Positions 35,148 to 43,755 of a DNA stretch of 64,000 nucleotides are shown piece after piece. The notes below the pieces were generated by a model, which did not search any database, was not told the origin of the DNA, and worked only from the letters and a program-made list of their open reading frames with translations. The stretch spans positions 1,922,001 through 1,986,000 of the forward strand of contig NZ_JAGJBZ010000001.1 in assembly GCF_020010925.1 (NCBI RefSeq), in the 5' to 3' direction. Positions within the stretch are counted from its first letter, which is position 1. Every line of letters starts with the position of its first letter. Origin of the DNA: Streptomyces griseiscabiei (GTDB lineage: Bacteria > Actinomycetota > Actinomycetes > Streptomycetales > Streptomycetaceae). Position numbers and translations under genes: made by a program.

Positions 35148-36526
35148 GCCTGTTCCTCCTCGCGCTCGGCCGCGCGGCCGGTTGCGCGGTCGGCCTCGTG
35201 GTCGACGGGCGCGGCCAGCCGCTCCAGGCGGACCCGGTCGGGGACGTGCCGGTCGAGGGTGCGGACGTCGATGACCGCGCGCCCGCCGTCGGGCAGGTCG
35301 ACGGTGAGCCGGTCGCCGATGGCGGGGAAGCGGCCGAGGCGGTCCACGACCAGCCCGGCGACGGTGTCGTAGTCGTCGTCCTCGGGCAGGTCGACACCGG
35401 TGGCGTCGGCGACCTCGTCGAGGCGGCGCCCGGCGTCCACCAGCCAGCCCGTGCCGTCGGCGACGGCGAGTTCGATGACGGTGTCGGACTCGTCGGCGAT
35501 GTCGCCCACCAGTTCCTCGGCGATGTCCTCGTAGGTGACGATGCCGGCGACTCCGCCGTGCTCGTCGAGGACGACGGCGAACTCGTCGTCGCGCTCGCGC
35601 ATCCGGGTCACCGCGTCCGGCAGCGGCAGGGTGTCCGGCAGGAGCAGCGGGCGGCGGGCGAGGGCGCCCGCGGTGGTGGCGGTGAGGGGCCCGGCGGGCA
35701 GCCGCATCAGCTCGCGGACGCCGAGCACGCCGGTGACGTCGTCCGGGTGGTCGCCGAGCACCGGGTAGGTGGAGTGGCCGTGCTCGGCGATCAGTTCGAC
35801 CGCCTCGGCGGCGGAGGCGTCCTCGCGGACGAAGACGGCGGCGGCGCGCGGCACCATCACCTCGTCGAGGGTCCGCTCGGAGAACTCCAGGGCGTGGTCG
35901 AGCAGTTCGGCGGTGTCCTTGGGCAGTTCGCCCTGCTCGTGGGACTCGCCGATGAGGTGGCCCAGCTCCTCCAGGGTGGCGCCGTGGTGCAGTTCCTCGA
36001 CGGGCTCGATGCCCACCTTGCGCAGCAGCCGGTTGGCCGCGCCGTCGAAGACGTGCACCACCGGGCCGACGACCTTGAGGTAGGCGAGCGTGGAGCCGGC
36101 CAGCGACTTGGCCAGCCGCTCCGGGACGGCGAGGGCCAGGTTCTTCGGGGCCAGCTCGCCCAGCACCATCTGGACGACGGTGGCCGCGGTGAAGGCCAGG
36201 ACGACGGAGATCCCGCCGACCGCGCCCTCCGGGACCCCGGCGCCGGTCAGGGCCGGTTCGAGGAGGGCGGAGACGGACGGTTCGGCGATGAAGCCGACGA
36301 TCAGGCCGGTGACGGTGATGCCGAGCTGGGCGCCGGACAGCATGAACGACAGCCGTTCCAGCACGGTCAGGGCTCGCGCGGCCCGGCGGTCGCCCGCCTC
36401 CGCGTCCCGTGCGAGGGCGAGCCGGTCGGCGGAGACGTAGGCGAACTCCTGGGCGACGAAATAGCCGGTACCGGCGGTGAGGACGAGGACGGCCAGCAGG
36501 CCGAGCACGGCGTTCGCGGCACTCAT
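35144..36526 (-). CDS. CNNM/CorC-like membrane protein with CBS and CorC_HlyC domains
   Basis: The 460-residue protein has the DUF21 membrane domain (about 1-190, GTGYFVAQEFAYVSADR, SGAQLGITVTGLIVGF), a CBS pair (about 215-345, MVPRAAAVFVREDASAAEAVELI and FAVVLDEHGGVAGIVTYEDIAEELVGDI) and a CorC_HlyC domain (about 355-440) with GFPAIG-like sequence RFPAIGDRLTVDLPDG. Members are linked to Mg2+ or Co2+ transport and tolerance. It is the first gene of a two-gene operon with 34125-35147. The leader upstream has two hairpins. The C-terminal tail is Arg/Glu-rich. Confidence 0.9.
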   Translation of the reverse strand: MSAANAVLGLLAVLVLTAGTGYFVAQEFAYVSADRLALARDAEAGDRRAARALTVLERLSFMLSGAQLGITVTGLIVGFIAEPSVSALLEPALTGAGVPEGAVGGISVVLAFTAATVVQMVLGELAPKNLALAVPERLAKSLAGSTLAYLKVVGPVVHVFDGAANRLLRKVGIEPVEELHHGATLEELGHLIGESHEQGELPKDTAELLDHALEFSERTLDEVMVPRAAAVFVREDASAAEAVELIAEHGHSTYPVLGDHPDDVTGVLGVRELMRLPAGPLTATTAGALARRPLLLPDTLPLPDAVTRMRERDDEFAVVLDEHGGVAGIVTYEDIAEELVGDIADESDTVIELAVADGTGWLVDAGRRLDEVADATGVDLPEDDDYDTVAGLVVDRLGRFPAIGDRLTVDLPDGGRAVIDVRTLDRHVPDRVRLERLAAPVDHEADRATGRAAEREEEQA

Positions 36527-36586
36527 CGGACACCACCCCGTCGCGTGCCGCGATCGGGACGACCGGCCAAGGGCTGGCGGGGTGGT

Positions 36587-36625
36587 CCGGGACTGTGTCC
36601 CGGGGAGTCCGTCGGTCTGGCGGAC
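36587..36625 (-). promoter_or_regulatory. two adjacent hairpins in leader of CBS gene pair
   Basis: Reading the plus strand, CCGGGAC-TGT-GTCCCGG (36587-36603) is followed by GTCCG-N9-CGGAC (36607-36625). Both stand 60-100 bp upstream of the start at 36526 and would fold in the minus-strand leader. They could be an attenuator or a cation-responsive element; I do not recognise a known riboswitch class. Confidence 0.4.
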
Positions 36626-36718
36626 AAGGGCTTGCTCCTTCAGTAGGCGTGCGACAGGTGAACGATTCTGACCCGATCTTCGTTCCCGGCCGCGAACACC
36701 CCCTCCCCGGCGCGGCGC

Positions 36719-37459
36719 TCACCCGCCGTCGTCGGCGCCCCGCGCTCTGACCAGCCCCTTCTCGTACGCGATCACCACGGCCTGGGCGCGGTCGCGCAGG
36801 TCGAGCTTGGCGAAGATGCGGGCCACATGCGACTTGACGGTGGCCTCGCTGAGGGTGAGTTCGGCGGCGAGTTCCGCGTTGGACAGGCCCCGGCCGAGGA
36901 GGGTCAGGACCTCCAGTTCGCGGGGGGTCAGCGATCCGAGGTCGGCGTGCGCGGCGGGCGGGTGGGGGGCCTCGGTGGCGAAGCGTTCCACGAGCCGCCG
37001 GGTGATGGTGGGGGCCAGCAGGGCGTCACCGGTGTCGACCAGCCGTACGGCCGCCGCGAGGTGGCGCGGGGTGACGTCCTTCAGCAGGAAGCCGCTGGCG
37101 CCGATGGACAGGGCGGCGTAGACGTAGCGGTCGAGGTCGAAGGTGGTGAGGATCAGCACCCGGCAGCCCGGAGCCCGGTCCAGGATGCGGCGGGTGGCCT
37201 CCAGACCGTCCATGTTCGGCATCCGGATGTCCATCAGGACGACGTCGGGTTCCAGCTCGCGGGCCATCGTCACCGCTTCCGCACCGTCGGCCGCCTCCCC
37301 CACCACGTCGATGCCCCGGGCGGTGAGGATCAGCCGGAACCCGGTCCGGATCAGGGTCTGGTCGTCGACGACGAGCACCCGGGGCGCCGACGGCTTGTCC
37401 GTCGCCGGTTCCGTCGCCGGTTCCCGTGCCGGTTCCATCGCCGGGTCCGCCGCCGTCAC
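36719..37459 (-). CDS. NarL/LuxR-type response regulator
   Basis: The 246-residue protein has a receiver domain (about 27-140) with the acidic pocket VVDDQ, phospho-acceptor D77 in VVLMDIRMPNMDG, T in LILTTFD and K in FLLKDVTP, and a C-terminal LuxR helix-turn-helix (about 172-235, LTPRELEVLTLLGRGLSNAELAAELTLSEATVKSHVARIFAKL). The N-terminus has a 25-residue Pro/Ala/Glu repeat extension coded by short tandem DNA. It overlaps the histidine kinase gene by 4 bp. It probably controls the divergent ABC transporter at 38619. Confidence 0.95.
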   Translation of the reverse strand: MTAADPAMEPAREPATEPATDKPSAPRVLVVDDQTLIRTGFRLILTARGIDVVGEAADGAEAVTMARELEPDVVLMDIRMPNMDGLEATRRILDRAPGCRVLILTTFDLDRYVYAALSIGASGFLLKDVTPRHLAAAVRLVDTGDALLAPTITRRLVERFATEAPHPPAAHADLGSLTPRELEVLTLLGRGLSNAELAAELTLSEATVKSHVARIFAKLDLRDRAQAVVIAYEKGLVRARGADDGG

Positions 37460-38478
37460 AGCCGGTCCAGGGGGATGCGGGCCCGGACCCGGTACCCGCC
37501 GCCCAGACGGCGGCGGGCGTCCAGGTCGCCGCCGTACACCGCGACCCGCTCGCGCAGGCCCAGCAGCCCGCGCCCGGTGCCGTCCCGATGCCGCCGGACG
37601 GGCCGAGCCGGGTGCGGCGGGGCGGAGCCCTCGGCGGTCGATCCACCCGGGGCGCCGGCCGAGGTGCCCCGGCCGCCGGTCAGCACGCTGGGGCCGGTGT
37701 TCAGCACCTCCACGCGCAGCGCGTGCTCGGCGTACCGCACGGTGACCTCGGCGCTGCCGCCGTCGCCGTGCCGCAGCGCGTTGGTGAGCGCCTCCTGCAC
37801 GATCCGGTACGCCGTCACGTCGACGCCCTGTGGCAGCGGGCGCGGCTCACCGGAGATCCGCACCTCGACGGGCAGCCCGGCGAACGAGATCCGGTCGACG
37901 AGCGGCCCCAGCCGGTCGAGGCCGGGCTGCGGGGACAGTGCTCCCGGCAGTGCTCCCCGGTCTGCCCCGTACCGGCCCGCACCGGAGGTGACCACCCCGC
38001 GTGCGCCCCCGGCCGTGCCCTCTTCCGTGTCGTCTTCCGTGTCGTCTTCCGTACCCCCTTTCCTGCTCTCTTCCCTGCTCTCTTCCGTGTCCTCGCCGTT
38101 CTGCGCGGGCGCGAGGAGGCCCAGCAGATGCCTCAGGTCGGTCATCGCGCCGCGCCCCGCGTCCTCGACGGCCAGCAGAGCCGCCGCGGCCTCGTCGGGC
38201 ATGGTGCCAAGGACCTCGCGGGCCGCGCCGGCCTGGACGACCATGAGGCTGACGTTGTGGCTGACGATGTCGTGCAACTCCCGGGCGATGCGGTCGCGTT
38301 CGGCGGCGATCGCGGCCGACGCGGCGCTCTCCCGCTCCCGTTCGAGCAACCAGCCGCGCTCCCCCACCGCCCGCTGCCACCGCCGCCGCGTGCGGACCAG
38401 CGCCACCGCCAGCCCGATCGCGAGCGCGCACACCGCCACCAGTACCGCCACCAGCCCGTCCACCCCCCGTTCCCACAT
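37456..38478 (-). CDS. sensor histidine kinase (NarL-type partner)
   Basis: The 340-residue kinase has one N-terminal TM helix (about 7-29), a HisKA_3 dimer domain with the phospho-histidine H69 in RIARELHDIVSHNVSLM, and an HATPase domain with N-box VQEALTNALRHG and G-box GTGRGLLGLRERV. There is no extracellular sensor, so it may sense the membrane or work with the transporter. Between the two domains an acidic Glu/Asp/Thr insert (about 125-160) is coded by short tandem repeats and looks like a flexible linker. The start ATG 38478 has GGGAAGG upstream. It is divergent to the ABC genes with a 140-bp gap. Confidence 0.94.
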   Translation of the reverse strand: MWERGVDGLVAVLVAVCALAIGLAVALVRTRRRWQRAVGERGWLLERERESAASAAIAAERDRIARELHDIVSHNVSLMVVQAGAAREVLGTMPDEAAAALLAVEDAGRGAMTDLRHLLGLLAPAQNGEDTEESREESRKGGTEDDTEDDTEEGTAGGARGVVTSGAGRYGADRGALPGALSPQPGLDRLGPLVDRISFAGLPVEVRISGEPRPLPQGVDVTAYRIVQEALTNALRHGDGGSAEVTVRYAEHALRVEVLNTGPSVLTGGRGTSAGAPGGSTAEGSAPPHPARPVRRHRDGTGRGLLGLRERVAVYGGDLDARRRLGGGYRVRARIPLDRL

Positions 38479-38618
38479 GGGGTTCACCTTCCCAGACCGG
38501 CCGGGCGCTCCGCATCCGCCCCGGGATGCGGGTCCCTGCATCCACGGGATGAGGCGCGGAACCGGATGCCGTCCGGGGAGGGATGTCCCGGCCGTGTTCC
38601 TCGCCTAGCGTCCGTCAC

Positions 38619-39389
38619 ATGGTCACTGAGGAGAACAGGCACGACGGGGGCGGCGGCGCGGAGGCCGTCGTACGGCTCGACGGGGTGCGCAAGGAGTACG
38701 GGGAGACGGCGGCGCTGGACGGTGTGTCGCTGGAGATCCGGGCCGGGGAGGCGGTCGCGGTGATGGGGCCCTCGGGGGGCGGCAAGTCCACCCTGCTGAA
38801 CATGATCGCGGGGCTGGACCGTCCGACGGACGGCACGGTGACGGTGCACGGCGAGAACGTGGGGGAACTGAGCGAGAAGGGGCTCGCCCTGTACCGGCGG
38901 CGCCGCATCGGCATGATCTTCCAGTTCTTCAATCTCATCGACGACCTGTCGGCGCTCGACAACGTGGCGCTGGCCGCCCAGTTGACCGGCACCCCGGCCC
39001 GGCAGGCCCGCCGCCGCGCGCTGGAACTGTTCGACGAGCTCGGTGTCGCCGACCGGCGCAACGCCTACCCGGCGGTGCTCAGCGGCGGCGAACGGCAACG
39101 GGTCGCGGTGGCACGGGCGTTGATGAACCGGCCGGCGCTGCTGCTGGCCGACGAGCCGACCGGGGCCCTGGACAGCCGGGCCGGGGAGCAGGTGATGGAC
39201 CTGCTGCTCGACCTCAACCAGATAGGCCAGACCCTGATCCTGGTCACCCACGACGAGCATCTCGCCCGGCGCTGCGCCAGCCGTCTCGTGGAGTTCACCG
39301 ACGGCCGGGTGACCGGCGAACACACCCTGGAGCGGTCCGCCTTGGAGCGGTCCGCACCGGAGCGGTCCTTCCTGGAGCGGCCCGTATGA
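38619..39389 (+). CDS. ABC transporter ATP-binding protein (MacB/BceA-type)
   Basis: The 256-residue ATPase has Walker A GPSGGGKST, Q-loop FQFFN, signature LSGGERQRVA, Walker B LLLADEPTGAL and the switch histidine in VTHDEH. The typical lipoprotein/antimicrobial-peptide exporter motif set is present. The C-terminus has four short LERS/PERS repeats. ATG 38619 lacks a ribosome site, but TAGCGT (38608-38613) stands just upstream, fitting a leaderless message; ATG 38583 directly after GGGGAGGG is the alternative. It works with the permease that overlaps it by 4 bp and is likely controlled by the divergent two-component system. Confidence 0.93.
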   Translation: MVTEENRHDGGGGAEAVVRLDGVRKEYGETAALDGVSLEIRAGEAVAVMGPSGGGKSTLLNMIAGLDRPTDGTVTVHGENVGELSEKGLALYRRRRIGMIFQFFNLIDDLSALDNVALAAQLTGTPARQARRRALELFDELGVADRRNAYPAVLSGGERQRVAVARALMNRPALLLADEPTGALDSRAGEQVMDLLLDLNQIGQTLILVTHDEHLARRCASRLVEFTDGRVTGEHTLERSALERSAPERSFLERPV

Positions 39390-41698
39390 GCGCCGTGTGG
39401 CGGGCGGCGTACGCGGCGGTACGGCGGCGCCGGCTCCAGTCGCTGGTGATCGCCCTGGTCACGCTGACCTCGACGACGGCGATCGTGGTGGCGCTCGGCC
39501 TGGTCGACGCCGCCTCGTCCCCGTTCGAGAAGGCCTTCGGCGCGCAGCGCGGACCGCATGTGATCGCCGCGTTCGACTCCGCGAAGGTCTCCGACGGTCA
39601 ACTGGCGCGTGCGGTGAGGCGGTCGGGGGTGGCGGCGAGCGCCGGCCCCTTCGCCCAGGCCTCGGTGGAACTGCCCAGGGAGGCGGTGGACTACGGCCTC
39701 GGCGCCGAACTCACCGTCGTGGGCCGCGCCGGCCCCGAGGGCCCGGTGGACCGGCTGGACCTGTGGGCGGGCCGCTGGGCCACCGGGCCCGGTGAGGTCG
39801 TCCTCAACCGGCAGTCGGACTGGACGGCGGACGACCTCGGCAAGAAGCTCCAGGTGCCCTCGGGCCCGGCCCTGACCATCGTCGGCTTCGCCTTCGGCCT
39901 GAGCGGCACCGCCGACGCCTGGGTCGCCCCCGGGCAGATCGGCGCCCTGAAGCCGACGAGCACCCAGATGCTGTTCCGTTTCACGGACGCCTCGTCGGAG
40001 AGCCGACTGCGCACCCACCTGGCGGCGGTGACGGAGGAGTTGCCGAGCGGCGCGCTGGCCGGTTCACGGTCGTACCTCGCCCTCAAGGACCAGATCGGCG
40101 GTTCGGCGCGGGCCTACGCGCCGTACCTCCTGGCCTTCGGTGTTCTCGGCATCGTGGTGTCCGTGCTCATCGTCGCCAACGTGGTCAGCGGCGCGGTGAT
40201 CTCCGGCTTCCGGCACATCGGCGTCCTCAAGGCGCTCGGGTTCACGCCGGGGCAGGTGGTGGCCGTCTATCTGGTGATGATCTCGGTCCCTGCCGTGCTG
40301 GGCTGTGCGCTCGGGACCGTCGCGGGAAATCTGGCGGCACGGCCGCTGCTGGAGTCCGTGTTCTCGGGGCCGGACGCGGGGGTGTTCCACGGCAGTGTCG
40401 CGCTCGCGCCCTGGGTGAACGCGCTCGCACTGCTCGGGATGCCCGCCGTGTGTCTGCTCGCGGCGCTCGCGCCGGCCGTGCGCGCCCACCGGTTGTCCGC
40501 CGCGCGGGCGATCAGCGCGGGCAGCGCGCCGCGCGCCGGGCGGGCGCTCGGTGTGCAGCGCCGGCTGGCGGGGAGCCGGCTGCCGCGCTCGGTGAGCCTG
40601 GGGCTGGGGCTGCCGTTCGCCCGGCCGGGCCGCAGCGCCCTCACCCTGGCCGCCGTGGTCCTCGGGGTGACGACGGTGACGTTCGCGACCGGTCTGGCCA
40701 CGACGATGGACCGGTTCGGCAACGCGGGCCGCGACGCCTACCAAGTCACCGTCTACGTGGGGAAGTTCAAGGACGGGAAGGAGACCAGGCCGGTGCACGA
40801 CGACCTCGCGCTGCACGCCCTGCTGCGTTCGCTGCCGGACGCGCGCGAGGTGACCGCCCGGGTCAACACCGAGGCCCGGCTGGCGGGTTCGGCGGAGAAG
40901 CTGTGGCTGGAGGCCCGCCGGGGGGACCGGCTCCGGTTGGACAGTGTGCTCACCGGGGGCCGCTGGCTCCGGGGCGGCGGCGAGGTCGTGGCCGGCTCGG
41001 CGTTCCTGCGGCGCAACGGACTGGACATCGGCGACCGCCTCCGCGTGGAGAAGGGCGACCGGCACGTGAACCTGCTCGTGGTCGGGGAGTTCCTGCAGAG
41101 CAACCCCCGTGTCGTGATCGTCGACCGGTCGGCGATGCGGTCCGTGGCCCCGCGGGAGAAGCCCATCGCCTATCACGTCCGGCTCCGCGACGGTGCCGAC
41201 GCGAACGCCTACGCCCGCGCCGCCGGGGCCGCCGACCCGGGACTCAGCCCCTCACCCACCGGCTCGAACTCGGTCACACAGACCATCGTCGGGTCGGCCA
41301 CCGCCCTCACCCTGCTGCTCGCCGCCGTCGCGTCCCTCGGTGTCTTCCACACCGCCGTCCTCAACACCCGCGACCGCCGCCGCGATCTGGGCATGCTCAA
41401 GTCCCTCGGGATGACACCGCGCCAGGTCACGGTGATGACGGTGGTCTCGATGGCCCTGCTCGGCGCGCTCGGTTCGCTCCTCGGCATCCCGCTGGGCATG
41501 GCGGGCCACCACCTGGTCGTGCCGCGCATGGCGGACGCCGTGGACATCGTCCTGCCGTCGTCCATGACGGACGTCTGGAACGCCCCGGCCCTGACGGGCC
41601 TCGCCGTCGCGGGCCTCGTCATCGCCGTCCTCGGCGCGTACGTCCCGGCCCGCCGCGCGGCACGGCTGACGGTCGCGGAGGTGCTGCACAACGAGTGA
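39386..41698 (+). CDS. ABC transporter permease with two FtsX domains
   Basis: The 770-residue protein has a first TM near the N-terminus (LVTLTSTTAIVVALGLV), a large extracellular part, then TM groups at about 250-370 (FtsX domain 1: LLAFGVLGIVVSVLIVANVVSGAVI...LKALGFTPGQVV) and, after a second N-terminal-like TM at about 410-435 and a second extracellular part, TM groups at about 630-765 (FtsX domain 2: MLKSLGMTPRQVTVMTVVSMALLGALGSLLG). This is the layout of permeases exporting or removing antimicrobial peptides and lipids. It ends in the usual RRAARLTVAEVLHNE. The pair should form the full transporter. Confidence 0.93.
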   Translation: MSAVWRAAYAAVRRRRLQSLVIALVTLTSTTAIVVALGLVDAASSPFEKAFGAQRGPHVIAAFDSAKVSDGQLARAVRRSGVAASAGPFAQASVELPREAVDYGLGAELTVVGRAGPEGPVDRLDLWAGRWATGPGEVVLNRQSDWTADDLGKKLQVPSGPALTIVGFAFGLSGTADAWVAPGQIGALKPTSTQMLFRFTDASSESRLRTHLAAVTEELPSGALAGSRSYLALKDQIGGSARAYAPYLLAFGVLGIVVSVLIVANVVSGAVISGFRHIGVLKALGFTPGQVVAVYLVMISVPAVLGCALGTVAGNLAARPLLESVFSGPDAGVFHGSVALAPWVNALALLGMPAVCLLAALAPAVRAHRLSAARAISAGSAPRAGRALGVQRRLAGSRLPRSVSLGLGLPFARPGRSALTLAAVVLGVTTVTFATGLATTMDRFGNAGRDAYQVTVYVGKFKDGKETRPVHDDLALHALLRSLPDAREVTARVNTEARLAGSAEKLWLEARRGDRLRLDSVLTGGRWLRGGGEVVAGSAFLRRNGLDIGDRLRVEKGDRHVNLLVVGEFLQSNPRVVIVDRSAMRSVAPREKPIAYHVRLRDGADANAYARAAGAADPGLSPSPTGSNSVTQTIVGSATALTLLLAAVASLGVFHTAVLNTRDRRRDLGMLKSLGMTPRQVTVMTVVSMALLGALGSLLGIPLGMAGHHLVVPRMADAVDIVLPSSMTDVWNAPALTGLAVAGLVIAVLGAYVPARRAARLTVAEVLHNE

Positions 41699-41848
41699 GA
41701 GGGGCACACCGGGGCGGCCGGGCGGCGAACGAGCGGCGGCCGGGCGGCGGCACCTGTCGGATTCCGACCATCACCGGTCCCGAACCGACCCTGCCCCCGG
41801 CCGCTCCGCGCCCTAGGTTGGGGGCGCGCCCCGAAAGGATCCCGACAG

Positions 41849-42733
41849 ATGACGGTCCAGAACGACGCCGTGGACCACCCGGCGTCACCCGCCGGTCTCC
41901 CGGCCATCACCGAGACGCTCCACGGCTGGCTCGGCGAGTCCGACCGGGTCCTGGTCGCGGCCGGCGCGGGGCTGAGCGCCGCCGCCGGATTCGACTACGG
42001 CGACACCGAGCGCTTCCGGGAACTGTTCCCGGCCCTGTACGGGCTCGGTCTGCGCTCTCGCTATCTGCTGGGCGTCCCGCTGCCGCCGGACATGATGTGG
42101 GGCTACTGGGCCGTGCACATCGACGACATCCGATACGGTTCCGCGCCCAACCCCCTCTACGGGCGGCTGCGTTCGCTGGTCGGGGAGCGCGACCACTGGG
42201 TGATGACGTCGAACGTCGACGCGCTGTTCGCCCGCAGCGGCTTCGCCGCGGACCGGGTCTTCACCCCGCAGGGCGACTACGGCCGCCTCCAGTGCACCGT
42301 GCCGTGCGTCCAGGAGACCTGGGCGGCGAAGCCGTTCCTCGACCGTGTCCTCGCCGCCTACGACCGTGGGACGGGCCGGGTGGGCGACCCGTCCGCCCTG
42401 CCCGTCTGCCCGAACTGCGGGGCGGACGTGTTCCCGAACGTGCGGGTGGGCCCGGAGTTCGTCGACGGCGCCCATCTGCCCGCCGGGGAGCGGCTGAACC
42501 GCTGGCTCGGCGACGCGCCGGGCGGCGCCCGCCTCCTCGTCCTGGAGATCGGCGCCGGGTTCAATACCCCCGGCGTGATCCGCCGGCCCATGGAGCACGT
42601 CGTACGGCACACCCCCGGGGCCCGCCTGGTGCGGGTGAATCCCGACCACCCGGAGGTGCCCGCCGACCTCGGCGACCGGGCCCTGTCCGTACCGTTCGGA
42701 GCGGACCGGCTGCTGGACGCGCTCACCACGTAG
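41849..42733 (+). CDS. class M sirtuin (SirTM), probable protein ADP-ribosyltransferase
   Basis: The 294-residue protein has the Sir2 Rossmann fold with GAGLSAAAGFDY (39-50), TSNVD (120-124) and four zinc cysteines C149, C153, C187 and C190. The catalytic histidine of ordinary sirtuins is replaced: the motif reads QGDYG with Q141. This change, with N122, is the mark of SirTM, known from Firmicutes and fungi, where the enzyme ADP-ribosylates a lipoyl carrier protein and is paired with a macrodomain hydrolase. A macrodomain gene follows two genes downstream. AAGGA stands before ATG 41849. No lipoyl carrier or ligase gene is seen in the window, so the substrate here may differ. Confidence 0.85.
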   Translation: MTVQNDAVDHPASPAGLPAITETLHGWLGESDRVLVAAGAGLSAAAGFDYGDTERFRELFPALYGLGLRSRYLLGVPLPPDMMWGYWAVHIDDIRYGSAPNPLYGRLRSLVGERDHWVMTSNVDALFARSGFAADRVFTPQGDYGRLQCTVPCVQETWAAKPFLDRVLAAYDRGTGRVGDPSALPVCPNCGADVFPNVRVGPEFVDGAHLPAGERLNRWLGDAPGGARLLVLEIGAGFNTPGVIRRPMEHVVRHTPGARLVRVNPDHPEVPADLGDRALSVPFGADRLLDALTT

Positions 42734-42816
42734 AGGACACGCCGCCGCACGCCGGGGACGGCGACCCCGTCGCGGCAGGACCATCGAGGACACCGACCCA
42801 TCAGGACGTGAGCACC

Positions 42817-43755
42817 ATGACCACCCCCTCGGAACCGACCGACCCGACCACGCCGACCACACCCTCCGCGCCCACCGCACCCGGCACTCCCCGCACCCCC
42901 GTCCCTCCGCCGATCGTGGTCACCGGAGCCACGGGACGCCTCGGCGGACGCGTCGCCCGCCGGCTGGCCGAGCGGGGCGTCGCGCAGCGGCTGCTGGTGC
43001 GCAGCCCCGAGCGGGCCCCGGAGCTGCCCGGTGCGACGGCGGTCAAGGGCGGCTTCGGCGACCGTGACGCCGTCGTGCGCGGCCTCGGCGGAGCACGGAC
43101 CGTGTTCATGGTCTCCGCCTCCGAGAGCGTCGACCGGGTCGCCCAGCACAGGACGTTCGTCGACGCGGCCGTGGAGGCGGGGGTCGAGCACCTGGTGTAC
43201 GTGTCCTTCTTCGGCGCCGCGCCCGAGGCCGCGTTCACCCTCGCCCGCGACCACTTCCACACCGAGGAGCACATCCGGGCGAGCGGCCTCGCCCACACCT
43301 TCCTGCGGGACAACCTGTACGCGGACTTCGTCCGGCATCTGGCCGGCGAGGACGGCGTCATCCGGGGCCCCGCCGGGCAGGGACGGGCCGCGTTCGTCGC
43401 CCAGGACGACATCGCCGACGCCGCCGTGACGGTCCTGACCCGGCCCGCCGACCACGCCGGAGCGGCCTACGATCTGACCGGCCCCGAGTCGCTCACGCTG
43501 GACGAGGCCGCAGCGATCCTCTCGGAACGGCTCGGACGCCCGTTCCGCTACCGGCCGGAGACGATCGAGGAGGCGTACGCCTCGCGCGCCTCGTACGACG
43601 CCCCGCCCTGGCAGCTCGACGCCTGGGTCTCCACGTACACAGCCATCGCGACCGGTGAGCTCGACGGTGTCAGCAGTGCCGTCCCCGACCTCACCGGCCG
43701 TCCGGCCCGCACCCTCGCCGATGTCCTCGACGCCACCGAACGGCCCCTCCCGTGA
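42817..43755 (+). CDS. NmrA-like NAD(P)-binding protein
   Basis: The 312-residue protein is an atypical SDR of the NmrA/QOR2 group: GATGRLGGRVARRL nucleotide motif at about 38-51, VYVSFFGAAPEAAFTLARDHFHTEEHIRASGLAHTFLRDNLYADF and YDLTGPESLTLDEAAAILSERLGRPF. The first 33 residues are a Pro/Thr repeat extension. Family members act as reductases or redox sensors. It sits between the SirTM and macrodomain genes, its stop overlapping the macrodomain start by 4 bp, so the three are translated together. GTG 42808 is an alternative start. A link to NAD(P) state or to the modified substrate is conceivable but not shown. Confidence 0.85.
   Translation: MTTPSEPTDPTTPTTPSAPTAPGTPRTPVPPPIVVTGATGRLGGRVARRLAERGVAQRLLVRSPERAPELPGATAVKGGFGDRDAVVRGLGGARTVFMVSASESVDRVAQHRTFVDAAVEAGVEHLVYVSFFGAAPEAAFTLARDHFHTEEHIRASGLAHTFLRDNLYADFVRHLAGEDGVIRGPAGQGRAAFVAQDDIADAAVTVLTRPADHAGAAYDLTGPESLTLDEAAAILSERLGRPFRYRPETIEEAYASRASYDAPPWQLDAWVSTYTAIATGELDGVSSAVPDLTGRPARTLADVLDATERPLP

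Noticed and set aside
42734..42816. Independent promoter before the NmrA-like gene
   Set aside because: No clear -35/-10 was visible in the 83-bp gap, so co-transcription with the SirTM gene is the simpler view.
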